A stretch of DNA of 64,000 nt, taken from assembly GCA_029572935.1 (NCBI GenBank), contig JAKQHM010000004.1, forward strand, positions 1 to 64,000, written 5' to 3'. The notes under the pieces are model-generated. The model did no database searches. It was not told the origin of the DNA and saw nothing but the letters and a program-made list of their open reading frames with translations. Below are positions 17,952 through 28,700 of the stretch, in pieces. Origin of the DNA: Bacteroidota bacterium. Lineage in GTDB: Bacteria; Bacteroidota; Bacteroidia; Chitinophagales; Saprospiraceae. A program made the position numbers and the translations under genes. Positions within the stretch are counted from its first letter, which is position 1. Each line of letters begins with the position of its first letter.

Positions 17952-19070
17952 ATGGTACAGAGTATTTCGAAAGTTAGGATATTATTTATTCTGGTACTTT
18001 TTTCATGGGGTCTTTCTGCTGATATTTATTCACAGGAAACAAGGGCTGAAGTCAGATTTTCTGATTATCCTTTTCTACCTTTTTATGAATGGAAGAAGTT
18101 GAAACATCCGGAAATTTTTCAGGGGAACCGCAGGGAGGACAAGTACTTCGAAGGTTGGTATTTTAAAATGGTTTCCGGGGTGAATTCTGGCATTCTGAGT
18201 GTAATTCCGGGAATTTCAATTTCTGAAGATGGGGAAGAGCAGCATGCTTTTATTCAGTTGATAGATGGCAATACCACTGAAACCTGGTATTTCCGTTTTC
18301 CAATAGAGGATTTTTATTTTTCCACTGCTGATTTTGCTGTTCGAATAGGGCCGAATTACTTTTCCGCTGATCGTCTGTTTTTGGATCTGGATCAGGATGG
18401 CATGCAAGTCAAGGGAGAGGTGCTTATGGGCGATAAAGTTGCCTGGCCATCCGCCGGTGTGTTGAATCCTGGAATTATGGGTTGGTACCGCTATGTTCCT
18501 TTTATGCAATGCTATCATGGTGTAGTAAGCATGGATCATTCATTAAGTGGAAAAATTAATTTGGGGGGTAAAAATTATATTTTTGATAAGGGTAGAGGAT
18601 ATATTGAAAAAGATTGGGGGAGTTCAATGCCCTCCTCCTGGATTTGGATTCAGACCAATCATTTTGAAACGCCCGGTATATCTTTTATGCTCTCGGTCGC
18701 TGATGTTCCCTGGTTGGGCAAGTCATTCACCGGATTCTTAGGCTTTTTTTTGAAGGATGGTGAGGTTTATAATTTTGCAAGCTATACCGGGGCTAAATTG
18801 CTTTTTGATTCCACTTCGGAAAGTAAAATTAATTTACGAATCCTGGATAGTCAACACGAATACATCGTTGAGGCATATCGGGATGGTTCCGGAGTTTTGT
18901 TGGCCCCTTCTCTTGGATCTATGGACCGCAGGATCAGTGAAAGCATTCAGGCAAAGCTTGTTCTGACTATCAAGGATCTCAAAGGAAAAGAGCTCTATAA
19001 AGGTTCCTCTGCGGTCACTGGGCTTGAACTGGTGGGAGACCTGAGGGCTCTGAAAGACAATCTGAAATAG
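17952..19070 (+). CDS. Secreted tocopherol cyclase-like family protein
   Basis: 372 residues from an ATG at 17952, with a signal peptide (ILFILVLFSWGLSADIYSQ). The mature protein carries the hallmarks of the tocopherol cyclase (VTE1) family: YFEGWYFKMV near residue 60, AFIQLIDGNT, PGIMGWYRYVPFMQCYHGVVSM, and GYIEKDWGSSMPSSWIWIQ, the latter being the best conserved block of the family. Plant and cyanobacterial enzymes close the chromanol ring of vitamin E. Bacterial relatives also occur in non-photosynthetic organisms and their substrates are unknown. Here the signal peptide places it in the periplasm or outer membrane. The gene stands alone; no quinone or tocopherol biosynthesis genes are nearby. 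Confidence 0.8.
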   Translation: MVQSISKVRILFILVLFSWGLSADIYSQETRAEVRFSDYPFLPFYEWKKLKHPEIFQGNRREDKYFEGWYFKMVSGVNSGILSVIPGISISEDGEEQHAFIQLIDGNTTETWYFRFPIEDFYFSTADFAVRIGPNYFSADRLFLDLDQDGMQVKGEVLMGDKVAWPSAGVLNPGIMGWYRYVPFMQCYHGVVSMDHSLSGKINLGGKNYIFDKGRGYIEKDWGSSMPSSWIWIQTNHFETPGISFMLSVADVPWLGKSFTGFLGFFLKDGEVYNFASYTGAKLLFDSTSESKINLRILDSQHEYIVEAYRDGSGVLLAPSLGSMDRRISESIQAKLVLTIKDLKGKELYKGSSAVTGLELVGDLRALKDNLK

Positions 19071-19195
19071 AAAATCCACTTTTCTTTTATTTCATTCGCT
19101 TGGTCGATGCAATGGCTCCATTCATCTGATTTTGTGAATCAAAAGGGAGGTTTTAACTATTTTTAAGCTTTCAAAATTAAAACGTTAAATTCCAA

Positions 19196-22100
19196 ATGAA
19201 AAATTTCCTTTTACTCACATTTTGTTTCGGATTTTTCCTGAACGCAAATGCTCAGCAGGAGGCTCTGTGGCTCAGGTATCCTTCCATTTCACCGGATGGA
19301 AAATCAATTGTATTCAGTTATCAGGGAGATCTCTTTATGGTTTCAGCAGATGGGGGGATGGCAACACCCCTTACCGTTCATGAAGCCTATGATTTTATGC
19401 CGGTATGGTCTCGGGATGGCAAACAAATAGCATTTGCCAGTGATCGTTATGGGAATTTTGATGTTTTCGTGATGCCGGCCTCAGGAGGAACGGCACAAAG
19501 ACTCACCTCACATTCTGCAGGGGAATACCCAAGCGATTTTACACCGGATAACAAAGAAGTACTTTTTACATCCAGCCAACTGGATGCTGCTTCCAATCAG
19601 CAATTTCCTTCAGGCGTCTTGCCGGAACTTTATAAGGTTCCTGTTTCAGGTGGAATGCCTCGACAGGTCATCAGTACAGTGGCAGAAGCTGCCCAGTTTA
19701 ACGCGGATGGCTCCTTGCTTGTTTTTCACGATCGCAAAGGGTATGAAGACGAGTTCCGTAAACATCACCAAAGCAGCGTGACCCGGGATGTATGGAAGTA
19801 TGAAGCGAAGTCGGGCAAATATACCCGGCTCACCAAATTTCAAGGTGAAGACAGACATCCGGTTTTTGCTCCTGATCAGAAACAATTATATTATCTCAGT
19901 GAGCAGAGTGGTACTTTCAATATCTGGAAAATGGGATTGGATGGAGCAAATCCCGTTCAAATCAGCTTTTTCAAGCGTCATCCTGTGCGCAGTCTGAGTA
20001 TGAGCATGGATGGAAAACTTTGTTTCAGTTTTGATGGTAAGATCTATACTCAGAGAGAAGGAGCAGAACCCAGGGCATTGAATATCAAGGTGGCCAACGA
20101 TAGCCGGTATAATCCTGCCAAGACGGTTGGCGTCAATAATGGAATTTCGGAGATGGCACTCGCTCCTAATGGCAAAGAGCTTGCATTTGTGCACAGAGGC
20201 GAAGTATTTGTTTCCTCGGTAAAAGAAGGAACAACGCGAAGGATCACCAATACCCCGGAACAGGAGCGGACGGTGAGTTTTAGTCCGGATGGACGCAGCA
20301 TACTGTATGCCGGAGAGCGGGGAGGAAGTTGGAATATTTATCAGACATCCCTGGTGCGCGAGGAAGAAAAATTCTTCTTTAATTCAACCCTGCTCAAAGA
20401 ATCTGTGGTAATCGGTACAGATGCAGAGGAGTTTCAACCCGCCTTTTCACCGGATGGGAAGGAAGTGGCATTCCTGGAGGAGCGCACTACTTTGCGCGTG
20501 GTCAATCTGGGCAGCAAGACAGTGCGGACAGTTTTACCTGGAGACCGTAACTATAGTTACTCAGATGGAGATCAGCATTACCAGTGGTCGCCTGATGGAA
20601 AATGGTTTTTGGTGGAATTCCTGCAGCCTAACCAATGGATCGGCCAGGCCGGATTGGTAGATGCAGCAGGTGGAAAAGAACCGGTCAACCTGACCAAAAG
20701 CGGCTATGGAAATTATCAGCCAAAATGGATGATGGAAGGTAAAATGATGCTGTGGTTCAGCGATCGAGATGGCATGAAAAATGATGCCAGCTGGGGGGGG
20801 CAGGCAGATGCATATGGGATGTTCTTTACGCAGGAAGCCTTTGACCGGTTTTCCATGAGCAAGGAAGATTTTGATATTTTGAAAGAGGAAGAAAAAGAGA
20901 AAGAGAAAAATAAAGAAAAAGATAAGGAAAAGGAATCATCCAAAGATACCGGGAAGTCTAAAGCAGCAGACAAAGAGAAAAAGGAGGAGGAGCCCAAACC
21001 TGTTGATCCCCTTAAATTTGAATTGGAGGGTATCGAATACCGCAAACAAAGGTTGACCATACATTCTTCTGATCTGGCCGATGCCCTACTTTCCAAGGAT
21101 GGGGAAAAAATGTTTTATCTGGCGCGTTTTGAAAAGGGGTTTGACCTTTGGCAGACTGAACTACGGACGAAAGAAACCAAAATACTCCTAAAGTTGGGAG
21201 CCGGTGGAGCCGGTGCCATGACCCTGGACAAGGAAGGAAAAAATATTTTCCTGATTTCAGATGGCAAGATTCTTAAAGTGGAGGTCGAAGGGGGAAAACA
21301 GGAATCTGTGGGGATCAAGGGAGAGATGTCCCTGAATGAATCCATCGAACGCAGTTATCTCTTTGACCATGCCTGGAGACAAGCCAAAAAGAAATTCTAT
21401 GTGAAGGATCTCCATGGGGTGGATTGGGATGGATACAGAAATGACTACAGTCGTTTCCTCCCCTATATCAACAACAATTACGATTTTGCCGAAATGCTGA
21501 GTGAGTTGTTGGGAGAGTTGAATGCCTCTCACACTGGAGCCCGTTACCGTTCCGGCTTGGCATTAGGAGATCAGACTGCTTCGCTGGGAGTTTTCTACGA
21601 CTTTTCCTATTCGGGTAACGGCCTCAAAATTCAGGAGATCATGGCAAAAAGCCCATTGATCAGGAACGGATCAAAAATCAAAGCAGGAGTGATTATTGAA
21701 AAGATCGATGGTGCTGAGATCACTTCTGTGACCAATTACAACGATCTGCTTAATCGAAAAGCAGGCCGAAATACACTTCTTTCTCTCTATGACCCTGTAG
21801 CCAAATCGCGCTGGGAAGAAGTGGTCAAGCCAATCAGCCTGGGAGAAGAGGGCGAATTGCGCTATAAGCGTTGGGTGGAGCGTTGTCGTTTTATCGTGGA
21901 CAGTTTAAGCGGTGGACGAATCGGTTATGTGCATGTAAGGGGTATGGATGACCGTAGTTTCAGGACAGTATATGAGGAAGCACTGGGAAAGAATGCCAAT
22001 AAAGAGGCACTGGTTGTAGATACCCGATTCAATGGCGGAGGCTGGTTACATGACGATCTGGCTACCTTCCTGGATGGAAAGACCTATATGACCTTTATGC

Positions 22101-22468
22101 CCAGAGGGCAAAACATAGGTAATGAACCCCAGTTCAAATGGCGTAAACCTAGTGCTGTAGTCATGAGTGAAAGCAATTACTCGGATGCTCATATGTTTCC
22201 TTACACTTATCGGGCATTGGGTATAGGGAAGTTAATAGGAATGCCTGTGCCCGGTACAGGTACAGCCGTATGGTGGGAAGGTCTCCAGAATGGCGTTGTG
22301 TTTGGAATACCACAGGTCGGTATGGTAGGTAATGATGGCAAATACCTGGAAAATCAGCAACTGGAGCCTGATATATTGGTAAACAATGATCCGGCGGAGG
22401 TCAGCAAGGGACGCGATCAGCAATTGGAAGCTGCTGTTCTGGAGCTGAAAAAACAAATTGGAAAGTAA
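19196..22468 (+). CDS. Periplasmic tricorn-type serine protease (S41 family)
   Basis: 1090 residues with a signal peptide ending LNANAQQ. Residues ~20-540 form TolB/tricorn-like beta-propellers with repeated PD40 motifs (ISPDGKSIVFSYQGDL, WSRDGKQIAFASDR, FSPDGRSILYAG). Residues ~558-605 are an extremely Glu/Lys-rich linker. The tricorn core domain follows with H779 in NASHTG, then a PDZ domain (~800-870) and the S41 catalytic domain with the nucleophile probably S996 in SNYSDAHMFP. These proteases degrade peptides; in Bacteroidota they are exported rather than cytoplasmic. A hairpin terminator follows the gene. The assignment is secure, the physiological substrate unknown. Confidence 0.92.
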   Translation: MKNFLLLTFCFGFFLNANAQQEALWLRYPSISPDGKSIVFSYQGDLFMVSADGGMATPLTVHEAYDFMPVWSRDGKQIAFASDRYGNFDVFVMPASGGTAQRLTSHSAGEYPSDFTPDNKEVLFTSSQLDAASNQQFPSGVLPELYKVPVSGGMPRQVISTVAEAAQFNADGSLLVFHDRKGYEDEFRKHHQSSVTRDVWKYEAKSGKYTRLTKFQGEDRHPVFAPDQKQLYYLSEQSGTFNIWKMGLDGANPVQISFFKRHPVRSLSMSMDGKLCFSFDGKIYTQREGAEPRALNIKVANDSRYNPAKTVGVNNGISEMALAPNGKELAFVHRGEVFVSSVKEGTTRRITNTPEQERTVSFSPDGRSILYAGERGGSWNIYQTSLVREEEKFFFNSTLLKESVVIGTDAEEFQPAFSPDGKEVAFLEERTTLRVVNLGSKTVRTVLPGDRNYSYSDGDQHYQWSPDGKWFLVEFLQPNQWIGQAGLVDAAGGKEPVNLTKSGYGNYQPKWMMEGKMMLWFSDRDGMKNDASWGGQADAYGMFFTQEAFDRFSMSKEDFDILKEEEKEKEKNKEKDKEKESSKDTGKSKAADKEKKEEEPKPVDPLKFELEGIEYRKQRLTIHSSDLADALLSKDGEKMFYLARFEKGFDLWQTELRTKETKILLKLGAGGAGAMTLDKEGKNIFLISDGKILKVEVEGGKQESVGIKGEMSLNESIERSYLFDHAWRQAKKKFYVKDLHGVDWDGYRNDYSRFLPYINNNYDFAEMLSELLGELNASHTGARYRSGLALGDQTASLGVFYDFSYSGNGLKIQEIMAKSPLIRNGSKIKAGVIIEKIDGAEITSVTNYNDLLNRKAGRNTLLSLYDPVAKSRWEEVVKPISLGEEGELRYKRWVERCRFIVDSLSGGRIGYVHVRGMDDRSFRTVYEEALGKNANKEALVVDTRFNGGGWLHDDLATFLDGKTYMTFMPRGQNIGNEPQFKWRKPSAVVMSESNYSDAHMFPYTYRALGIGKLIGMPVPGTGTAVWWEGLQNGVVFGIPQVGMVGNDGKYLENQQLEPDILVNNDPAEVSKGRDQQLEAAVLELKKQIGK

Positions 22469-22495
22469 ATTCCGGAATACTATCTCATCTGTTTT

Positions 22496-22535
22496 AGCCT
22501 GGGTCTGATCCGATGATTGGCCCGGGCTTTCTTTT
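22496..22535 (+). terminator. Rho-independent terminator of the tricorn protease gene
   Basis: AGCCTGGGTC (22496-22505) pairs, with two G-T wobbles, with GGCCCGGGCT (22519-22528), followed by TTCTTTT. It lies 28 bases after the stop codon. Confidence 0.75.
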
Positions 22536-22661
22536 GATCAGATGTTTTTATCCCTCCATTTTGAGACGATAGAGGCTTAATCCCTATTATTAGGTGGAAA
22601 CTGTATAAATTTACAGATTGGAAATTATCATGCCATACTGGATGAATTCGAAGACTTATAA

Positions 22662-25600
22662 ATGAAAGGTAGGGATTTCCTTTTTATTTTTCTATGTCTG
22701 AATGTGTTCCCTTGCTTTGGACAGTACTTTTCTGCTCATTACATTGCTCCGGCTCCCTGGCAATATTGGCACAATGCCTGTGAGTTTATCGTTGCTACGG
22801 ATTCCGATAGCTTGGTCACTGTGGACGTTCGCAAAAGTGATGGTACCTTCATCGTTACTCTTACAGCATCTGCAGGTTCACCTGCTGTGTACAGACCGGT
22901 TGGTATTTTTCGCGATTTTCCTCGTCACCCACTTAATACAGTTCTGGATGGAGCAGGTATTCAATTCAAAGGAGAAAGGGAGTTTTCAGTAAACATTCGG
23001 AATGTAGCATCTGATCAACTGGGTACGGATGTCTACATAAAGGGGAATGCTTCCCTTACCGGATTGGGAGATCCGGGAGTGGGCGTTTCCTTCAGGCTCG
23101 GTTATTATCGGGATGGGCCATTGCCTTCAGAGCCACCCGTATATTCGGTAATGGCCTTGCAGGACAGCACAGAATTAAAAATCAATGGAGTAGGGGTAGC
23201 CCGATTGAATTCTGGTCAGAGTTATCTGTTTCGCGACCGAATAGGCACGCTTGTGGAAACTTCGAAACCCTGTGTGATGAATACCGGAGCCTTCCTGGAT
23301 GCGCCGGGCGGCTGTGGGGATGGAACCTTTGATCAGATTCCCCCGGTCAGTGTTTTGGGAAAAAGGTATTTTGTTGTGCGGACCCAGGGTAACTGGATCA
23401 GCGAACAATCTACGCTGGTCACCACGGAAGATCTGACTAAAGTTTGGATCAAAAAATTCAATTCTTCGGGTACCTACCTCAATACAGATTCCTTGATTTT
23501 GCAGAAAGCAGGTGATTTTTTTACTTTCTCCAATGGAGATGGTGCAGTTGCTTTTTCAGTTGCTGAGATCATATCGGATAAAAGAATAGCTGTTTTTACA
23601 GGATCAGCCCAGTCTTGCGAGGTAGATGTTTCGACCAGTTTTCCCGTATCATCTCCCTGCAATGGGTCTAATTTCATCGAGACTACGCGCTTTAAAGCTT
23701 ACAACCAGGCTGATTTGCCTTATTTTTGTTATGTTCTGCTGGAAGATCCCAATGCTCCCGTAGATTTCAATGGAATGCCCCTGGAGACACGTGCCGGCGC
23801 GCGCAGGCAAATTGGTGCCAGCGGAATGTATATTTTTACTTTCAACAGCAGCCAATTGGGCAATCCTCAGGTCATTTCATTGTCCAGTCCGGTTAGGTTG
23901 CATATTTCAATCATTCAGATTGGAGGAGGCTTTTCCATGTCAGCCACTTTTTCGAATCTCATCGAGCAACCTGTTTTGAAGGAACCCATATATGTTAAAA
24001 ATGGACCTTGTCCGGTTTCATCTGCCATACTTTCCGTTCAAACCTCAATCCGGGATATACAGTGGTTTTACAATGGCGCGCCCATACCCGGAGCAGTCGA
24101 CAGATCATTCGTCGCCACTCGTTCCGGCTTGTATCATGTACGAGGATTTATCCCATGCGGTGATTTTTCCGAATCCGTTCCGGTAGCAGTACTGCTCGAT
24201 TCAATCCCGAAAGGTGTGCAGATGGTGAAATCATGCGAATATTACCAGTGGGAGGATTCGGTCTACCTTCAAAGCGGAACTTATACCAGGTTATTGCAAA
24301 CAACAGATGGATGCGACAGTCTGGCCGTACTGGAGCTTGAGATAAACACAAGTACATCCTTCGTTCAGTTCGAATCACACTGTGAAAAATATACCTGGCC
24401 GATCAATGGAAATACTTACCGCTCAAGTGGAATCTACCTGGATACCCTGATGAATCATCGTGGATGTGACAGTGTGGTTAGCCTGAATTTAACCATTCAT
24501 CCATCTCCCATTACAGTGCAGCAAGAAGCAGGATGCGAATCTTTTTATTGGAAACTGAACGGACAGACTCTTACTCAGGGCGGACTTTATTACGATACCT
24601 TGATCAGTCATCTGGGTTGTGACAGCATCTTGATGTTGGATCTGTCAATTTACCATCGGGTGATTGAGACCTCTGCCATCAAAGCCTGCCAAAGCTATAC
24701 ATGGCCTGTTAATGACAAGTCTTATTTGCAATCGGGAATATACCGCGATACGCTTATTTCACATTTGGGTTGCGACAGCATCCTGGTATTGGATCTGGAA
24801 ATTTTCCAACCGGACAGGCAGGATGTATATGTGCAGGCCTGCCAAAGTTATAACTGGTCTGTAAATGGAATGTCTTATGATAAAACAGGTATATACTCCG
24901 CATTATTTCAAAATGAGCATGGTTGTGATTCAGTGGTTCAGCTTAACCTGACGATACTGAACAGCAGCGCCAGTACCACGCAAATTGCGGTTTGTGATCC
25001 GTATACCTGGTCTGTCAATGGGATTAAATATAATACATCCGGAATATTCCATTACATAATGCCCAATCATTTGGGATGTGATTCTGTACTGACCCTGGAT
25101 CTTACCATCCTTCCACATTATTTCGCGAGAGATACACAGCGTAGTTGTGGTTCATTCACATGGTCGGTCAATGGTGTGGATTATACGCATAGCGGGGATT
25201 ACAGGGTCAGGCTGCAAACTCGATTTGGCTGTGATTCGATCCTGGATCTTCATCTTCGGATAGATCCGGAATATCATATTACGGATACCATCAGCGCACT
25301 CAATCATTACTATTGGCCGGTGACAAGGTTATTCTACGATCAGGAAGGAATTTATACCCATTATGCCCAATCTTCGGATGGTTGTGACTCAGTGCGTGTT
25401 TTGATTCTGGAGATCCGAAAAAGAGGAGAAGTTTACATCCCCAATGCATTTACTCCAAACGGGGATGGTGTCAATGACAGATTTGTGGTCTATTCATCTC
25501 CGGAGATTAAAATGATCAGTAGACTTCAGATTTACGATCGGTGGGGAGAATTGGTATTTGAACAAAAGGATTTTCCACCCAATGTGGATTTGTATGGTTG

Positions 25601-25718
25601 GGATGGAAATTTCAGAGATCAACCTGCCAATCCGGCTGTATTTGCGTGTACTGTGGAATGGGTGGATACAGAGGGGGATCTGCATATTTTGGCCGGAGAT
25701 GCAACCTTGATCAGATGA
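22662..25718 (+). CDS. T9SS type B exported protein with IgGFc-binding-like N-terminus and eight 51-residue Cys-pair repeats
   Basis: 1018 residues with a signal peptide ending FPCFGQ. Residues ~20-440 resemble the IgGFc-binding-like N-terminal domains of Bacteroidota adhesins (SLVTVDVRKSDG, DLTKVWIKKFNSSGTYL, ISDKRIAVFTGS). An Ig-like segment follows at ~445-510. Residues 514-920 are eight consecutive repeats of about 51 residues, each with two Cys: a pattern C..Y.W..NG..Y..SG.Y.D.L....GCDS...L.L.I. The C-terminal ~95 residues are the gliding motility-associated domain (VYIPNAFTPNGDGVNDRF, IYDRWGELVFE), i.e. a T9SS type B sorting signal. It is followed with a 4-base ATGA overlap by a paralogue. 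A surface adhesin or filament role is likely. Confidence 0.88.
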   Translation: MKGRDFLFIFLCLNVFPCFGQYFSAHYIAPAPWQYWHNACEFIVATDSDSLVTVDVRKSDGTFIVTLTASAGSPAVYRPVGIFRDFPRHPLNTVLDGAGIQFKGEREFSVNIRNVASDQLGTDVYIKGNASLTGLGDPGVGVSFRLGYYRDGPLPSEPPVYSVMALQDSTELKINGVGVARLNSGQSYLFRDRIGTLVETSKPCVMNTGAFLDAPGGCGDGTFDQIPPVSVLGKRYFVVRTQGNWISEQSTLVTTEDLTKVWIKKFNSSGTYLNTDSLILQKAGDFFTFSNGDGAVAFSVAEIISDKRIAVFTGSAQSCEVDVSTSFPVSSPCNGSNFIETTRFKAYNQADLPYFCYVLLEDPNAPVDFNGMPLETRAGARRQIGASGMYIFTFNSSQLGNPQVISLSSPVRLHISIIQIGGGFSMSATFSNLIEQPVLKEPIYVKNGPCPVSSAILSVQTSIRDIQWFYNGAPIPGAVDRSFVATRSGLYHVRGFIPCGDFSESVPVAVLLDSIPKGVQMVKSCEYYQWEDSVYLQSGTYTRLLQTTDGCDSLAVLELEINTSTSFVQFESHCEKYTWPINGNTYRSSGIYLDTLMNHRGCDSVVSLNLTIHPSPITVQQEAGCESFYWKLNGQTLTQGGLYYDTLISHLGCDSILMLDLSIYHRVIETSAIKACQSYTWPVNDKSYLQSGIYRDTLISHLGCDSILVLDLEIFQPDRQDVYVQACQSYNWSVNGMSYDKTGIYSALFQNEHGCDSVVQLNLTILNSSASTTQIAVCDPYTWSVNGIKYNTSGIFHYIMPNHLGCDSVLTLDLTILPHYFARDTQRSCGSFTWSVNGVDYTHSGDYRVRLQTRFGCDSILDLHLRIDPEYHITDTISALNHYYWPVTRLFYDQEGIYTHYAQSSDGCDSVRVLILEIRKRGEVYIPNAFTPNGDGVNDRFVVYSSPEIKMISRLQIYDRWGELVFEQKDFPPNVDLYGWDGNFRDQPANPAVFACTVEWVDTEGDLHILAGDATLIR
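24201..25421 (+). repeat. Eight tandem ~51-codon repeats (first paralogue)
   Basis: Eight units of 50-51 codons within the type B protein. Each has a Cys at about unit position 11 and a second in GCDS at about 39, spaced for an intra-unit disulfide. The eighth unit keeps GCDS but has Leu-Asn in place of the first Cys. Divergence between units is substantial at DNA level, so the array is old. Confidence 0.85.
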
Positions 25719-28700
25719 AATGCGACGCGTCAAGCCGGCCTGTTATGAGGGGTATTGATAACGTAAATACTTTTCCTGAATTTGGGAGCCTTTTGTTCAC
25801 GAGAATCAGGCTGAGTGTTTTCTTAATTTTTTTTGGTTTAGGTTTTTTGCACGCACAAACAGATACGCTATTTTGGTTTGCTGCACCGGATGTTTCCTAT
25901 GGATATGCCAATTTTGACAAGCCGATTCTGTTAAGAATCAGCTCCACAGGATTGGCAGCGGATTTGATGATTTCACAACCTGCCAATCCGGGTTTTGTGC
26001 CCATTTCCATTTCGCTGAATGCAGGAGCTTCAAGAACAGTGGACCTGAGCACGTGGTTGGATCAAATTGAAAACAAACCTGCCGACAGAATTCTGAATAA
26101 TGGTCTGTTGATCCGTTCCACCCGGCCTGTAACGGTTTATTACGAAGTCCTGAGTAGCCAGTGTGCGTGTAATCCGGAGATCTTCGCTTTGAAGGGAAGC
26201 AATGCCCTGGGCAATGATTTTATCATACCCATGCAGACTTTTCTTGAGAACAATCCCGGATACGTTCCCCAGCCTTTTTCATCATTTGATCTGGTGGCTA
26301 CGGAAGACTCTACGCTGGTCTCGATCACTCCCGCTTTTGCTATTATTGGACATTCTGCAGGATTACCTTTTAATATTTATTTGAACAAGGGTCAAACCTA
26401 TTCTGCTACAGCTGCAGATTATCGGGCTGGGACCCATCTGCAGGGATCACGGGTTAAATCCGATAAACCCATTGCCATTACGATCAAAGATGATTTGTTA
26501 AGCGGGGTGCCTTACGGAGGAGGGTGCGCAGATTTGGGCGGAGATCAGATTGTACCGTTGAAAGTCTGGGGCTCAGAATACATCATGGTGCGGGGTTTTC
26601 TAAATCCTCCCTATGATCGTGCCTTTTTTCTGGCCACCCGGGACAGTACCTTGATTTGGGTAAACAACCAGCTCAGGGATACCCTGATGGCAGGTGAGAC
26701 CTATGTTTGTGCCATTGGAAACAACAAATCTGCTTACATCCGGACGAGCGCACCGGTGGCAGCTCTCCAAATGTCAGGTTTCGGTTGTGAGGTTGGATTG
26801 AGCATCCTTCCTCCCATCCGCTGTACAGGTTCTCAAAGTGTTGCTTTTACCCGATCTCTTAACGAACCGATTTTTATTACATTATTGGTTAAATCAGGCG
26901 GCCAGGGTAATTTTCTGTTGAATGGATCATCAGCCATTGTCACAGCATCTCTTTTTGATACCGTGCCGGGTACCATGGGTGAATGGATGAGTGCTCAGAT
27001 TTCCTTGAGCAATTTGGATGCGCCGGTGGCAGTGGCCAGCATTATTGAAAATTCAACGCACTTATTTCATATGGGCTTGATTCATGGTACCGCAGGAGGA
27101 GGGTGCAGGTTTGGGTATTTTTCCAATTTTAATAAAATTGATGCCAACTTTGGTATGGCAGATTCCGCTTGTGCGGGCAACGAGGTGCTATTGAGTTATG
27201 AAGGTCCTTTGGGATCAGGGGCAATGGTGGAGTGGGATTTTTTTCCGGCTGAATTGACCCAGAGGGTGGATGCCAGAAATGTATATGTTCGATGGGACAC
27301 TCCGGGGACCTATGGGGTTCGATTGAATATCTCAGATGCGGAGTGTTCTGACTTTAAAGTGAAAGAAATTGTTGTACTGCCTCGTCGGGATACCATTTTC
27401 AAAATTTCAGCGTGTGATTCTTACTATTGGCCTCAGACAAGATTGAGTTATGACAGCAGTGGGGTGTATTATGATACCTTGACTGGATTTTTGGGTTGTG
27501 ATTCCGTTGTCGCCTTGAACCTTACTATTCAGAGACCAGACCGGAATGTGCATCAGGTACTCTCCTGTGGTTCTTATTACTGGCCTACATCAGGTAGCGA
27601 ATATAATTTATCGGGGACCTACACCATTACGCTGACGAACAGCAAGGGCTGCGATTCTGTATTGGTATTGGATCTTGAAATTTTAAAAGCCTCTGAGGAA
27701 AAACAATATGCCAGTTCATGTGACCAGTATCTGTGGCCTGTCAATGGCAGCTTGCTGACGGAAGGGGGAATTTATCGGGATACTTTGGTCAATCATCAGG
27801 GTTGTGACTCCATCATCACATTGGATTTGGAAATTAGTAAATCCATCATTGTGGGTACTTCGGTGAATTCCTGCAGAGAGTATGTGTGGCCAATTAACGG
27901 TGTAAGATATTTGAACAGTGGTCAATACAGGGATACACTCCAAACCCGGGATGGTTGCGATTCAGTTCTGATCCTGGACCTGACCATTTTAGCTGAAGAC
28001 AAATTTTCCGACACCGTCAGTATTTGTGAATCTTATATCTGGCCAGTGACAAGTGATACCTTAATCCGGAGCGGTCACTATATTTCAACCTTCCAGAATA
28101 GTGCAGGTTGTGATTCGGTCCACAGTCTTGAATTGACGATTTTGGAAAGTAGCTCCTGGACAGATACCATCATTGCCTGCGGTAAGTATACCTGGTCCGT
28201 CACGGGTCTCAGTTATACTCAGAGCGGTACTTACAGGATAAACGAAATAAACCAGGTCGGATGCGATTCTCAACTCATACTTCACCTGGACATTTATCCT
28301 GAATATGCCTTTTCAGATACACAACGCCATTGCTCTTCTTTTTTTTGGAATGTAAATGGCCAGGCTTACCGTCAAAGCGGAGATTACCTGGCGGCTCTTC
28401 AATCCGTTCAGGGTTGTGACTCTATTCTTTCTCTGCACCTGCGCATCGATCCGGAATATCTCATCGCAGATACCATCAGTGCATTGGATCGTTTTTATTG
28501 GCCCCTGACCCGTGCAGTTTATGATCAGGCAGGAATATACAGCCATCAAATTCTTACACAGGATGGCTGTGACTCCATACATCTGTTGGTGCTTGAGATC
28601 AGAAAAAGAGGGAACGTCTATATTCCCAATGCTTTTACACCGAATGGGGATGGTGTCAATGATCGGTTTACGGTCTATGCATCCCCTGAAGTCAAATCAA

